DNA of 5,980 nucleotides from Thermoplasmata archaeon (lineage in GTDB: Archaea > Thermoplasmatota > Thermoplasmata > SG8-5 > JAGLSY01), in assembly GCA_023135545.1 (NCBI GenBank), contig JAGLSY010000133.1:1-5980 (forward strand). Direction: 5' to 3'. Under the pieces are notes generated by a model, which was not told the origin of the DNA, made no database searches, and saw nothing but the letters and a program-made list of their open reading frames with translations. This document shows, in pieces, positions 5,946 to 5,980 of the stretch. The translations under genes were made by a program, and so were the position numbers. Numbering within the stretch: position 1 is the stretch's first letter; each line of letters opens with the position of its first letter.

Positions 5946-5980
5946 TAATTGCGTCTAGATGCAGATGGATTGCGCAATTA
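5946..5980. repeat. Inverted repeat at the right edge, 8-bp perfect arms
   Basis: TAATTGCG (5946-5953) and CGCAATTA (5973-5980) are exact complements. One further T-G pair (5954/5972) is possible inside. The right arm ends at the window edge, so any outward extension on that side cannot be seen; base 5945 is C. Confidence 0.6.

Larger units (their letters stand above)
5716..5980. other. Gene-free region with a dense array of consecutive hairpins
   Basis: There is no credible reading frame on either strand; the longest ATG frames I traced here are only about 17-24 codons. Instead the stretch holds adjacent inverted repeats: 5716-5751 (8 bp), 5756-5797 (9 bp), 5797-5841 (15 bp, one T-G), 5840-5880 (12 bp), 5892-5910 (6 bp), 5919-5942 (9 of 10 bp) and 5946-5980 (8 bp, touching the edge). 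Gaps between neighbours are 0-11 nt. The extra T-G/G-T pairs at 5806-5832, 5954-5972 and 5918-5943 are allowed wobbles in a + strand RNA but A-C mismatches in a - strand RNA, a weak hint of + strand transcription. It could be a structured non-coding RNA, a long structured leader of a gene to the right, or the end of a mobile element. Function is unknown. Confidence 0.6.

Noticed and set aside
5716..5980. CRISPR array
   Set aside because: The repeats are inverted and unlike one another; there is no regularly spaced identical direct repeat and no cas gene.

Overview
The window looks like a piece of an archaeal chromosome, most plausibly of the Thermoplasmata-like Euryarchaeota. Four things suggest this: TATA-type promoter sequence, a GGTGA Shine-Dalgarno, a large Ig-repeat surface protein with one membrane anchor and a cytoplasmic zinc ribbon, and a DUF2148 ferredoxin-domain protein typical of anaerobic archaea and some anaerobic bacteria. 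The assignment rests on gene character only, since no rRNA or tRNA is present.

Layout. (1) Positions 1-2960 (+) hold the 3' part of a very large cell-surface protein, open at the left edge. It has a string of Ig-like, SbsA-type (Big_5) and PKD-like modules, a carboxypeptidase-regulatory-like domain, one transmembrane helix, and a cytoplasmic tail with a four-cysteine zinc ribbon and a SHOCT-like C-terminus. (2) Positions 2961-3116 are a convergent intergenic gap. It contains a decayed second copy of the last 16 codons plus stop of the neighbouring DUF2148 gene. (3) Positions 3117-5563 (-) form a compact three-gene operon: isocitrate/isopropylmalate-family dehydrogenase, then a YycJ/PhnP-like metallo-beta-lactamase-fold hydrolase after 5 nt, then the DUF2148 protein after 18 nt. 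A candidate TATA box lies about 48-55 nt upstream of the dehydrogenase start. (4) Positions 5594-5980 (387 nt) have no credible gene. Most of this region (5716-5980) is an unusually dense run of back-to-back inverted repeats, up to 15 bp per arm, that continues to the right edge.

How the genes work together. The operon joins a probable NADP-dependent oxidative decarboxylase of central metabolism, a metal-dependent hydrolase and a putative Fe-S protein. Tight spacing argues for co-transcription, but a joint pathway is inference. The surface protein faces the operon and is probably unrelated to it.

The two items most worth following up are the hairpin array at the right edge, which is possibly a structured RNA read on the + strand, and the duplicated DUF2148 C-terminal remnant.

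[Form note: the feature confidence values were absent from the original answer; they were supplied when the form was mended, judged from the wording of each evidence entry.]
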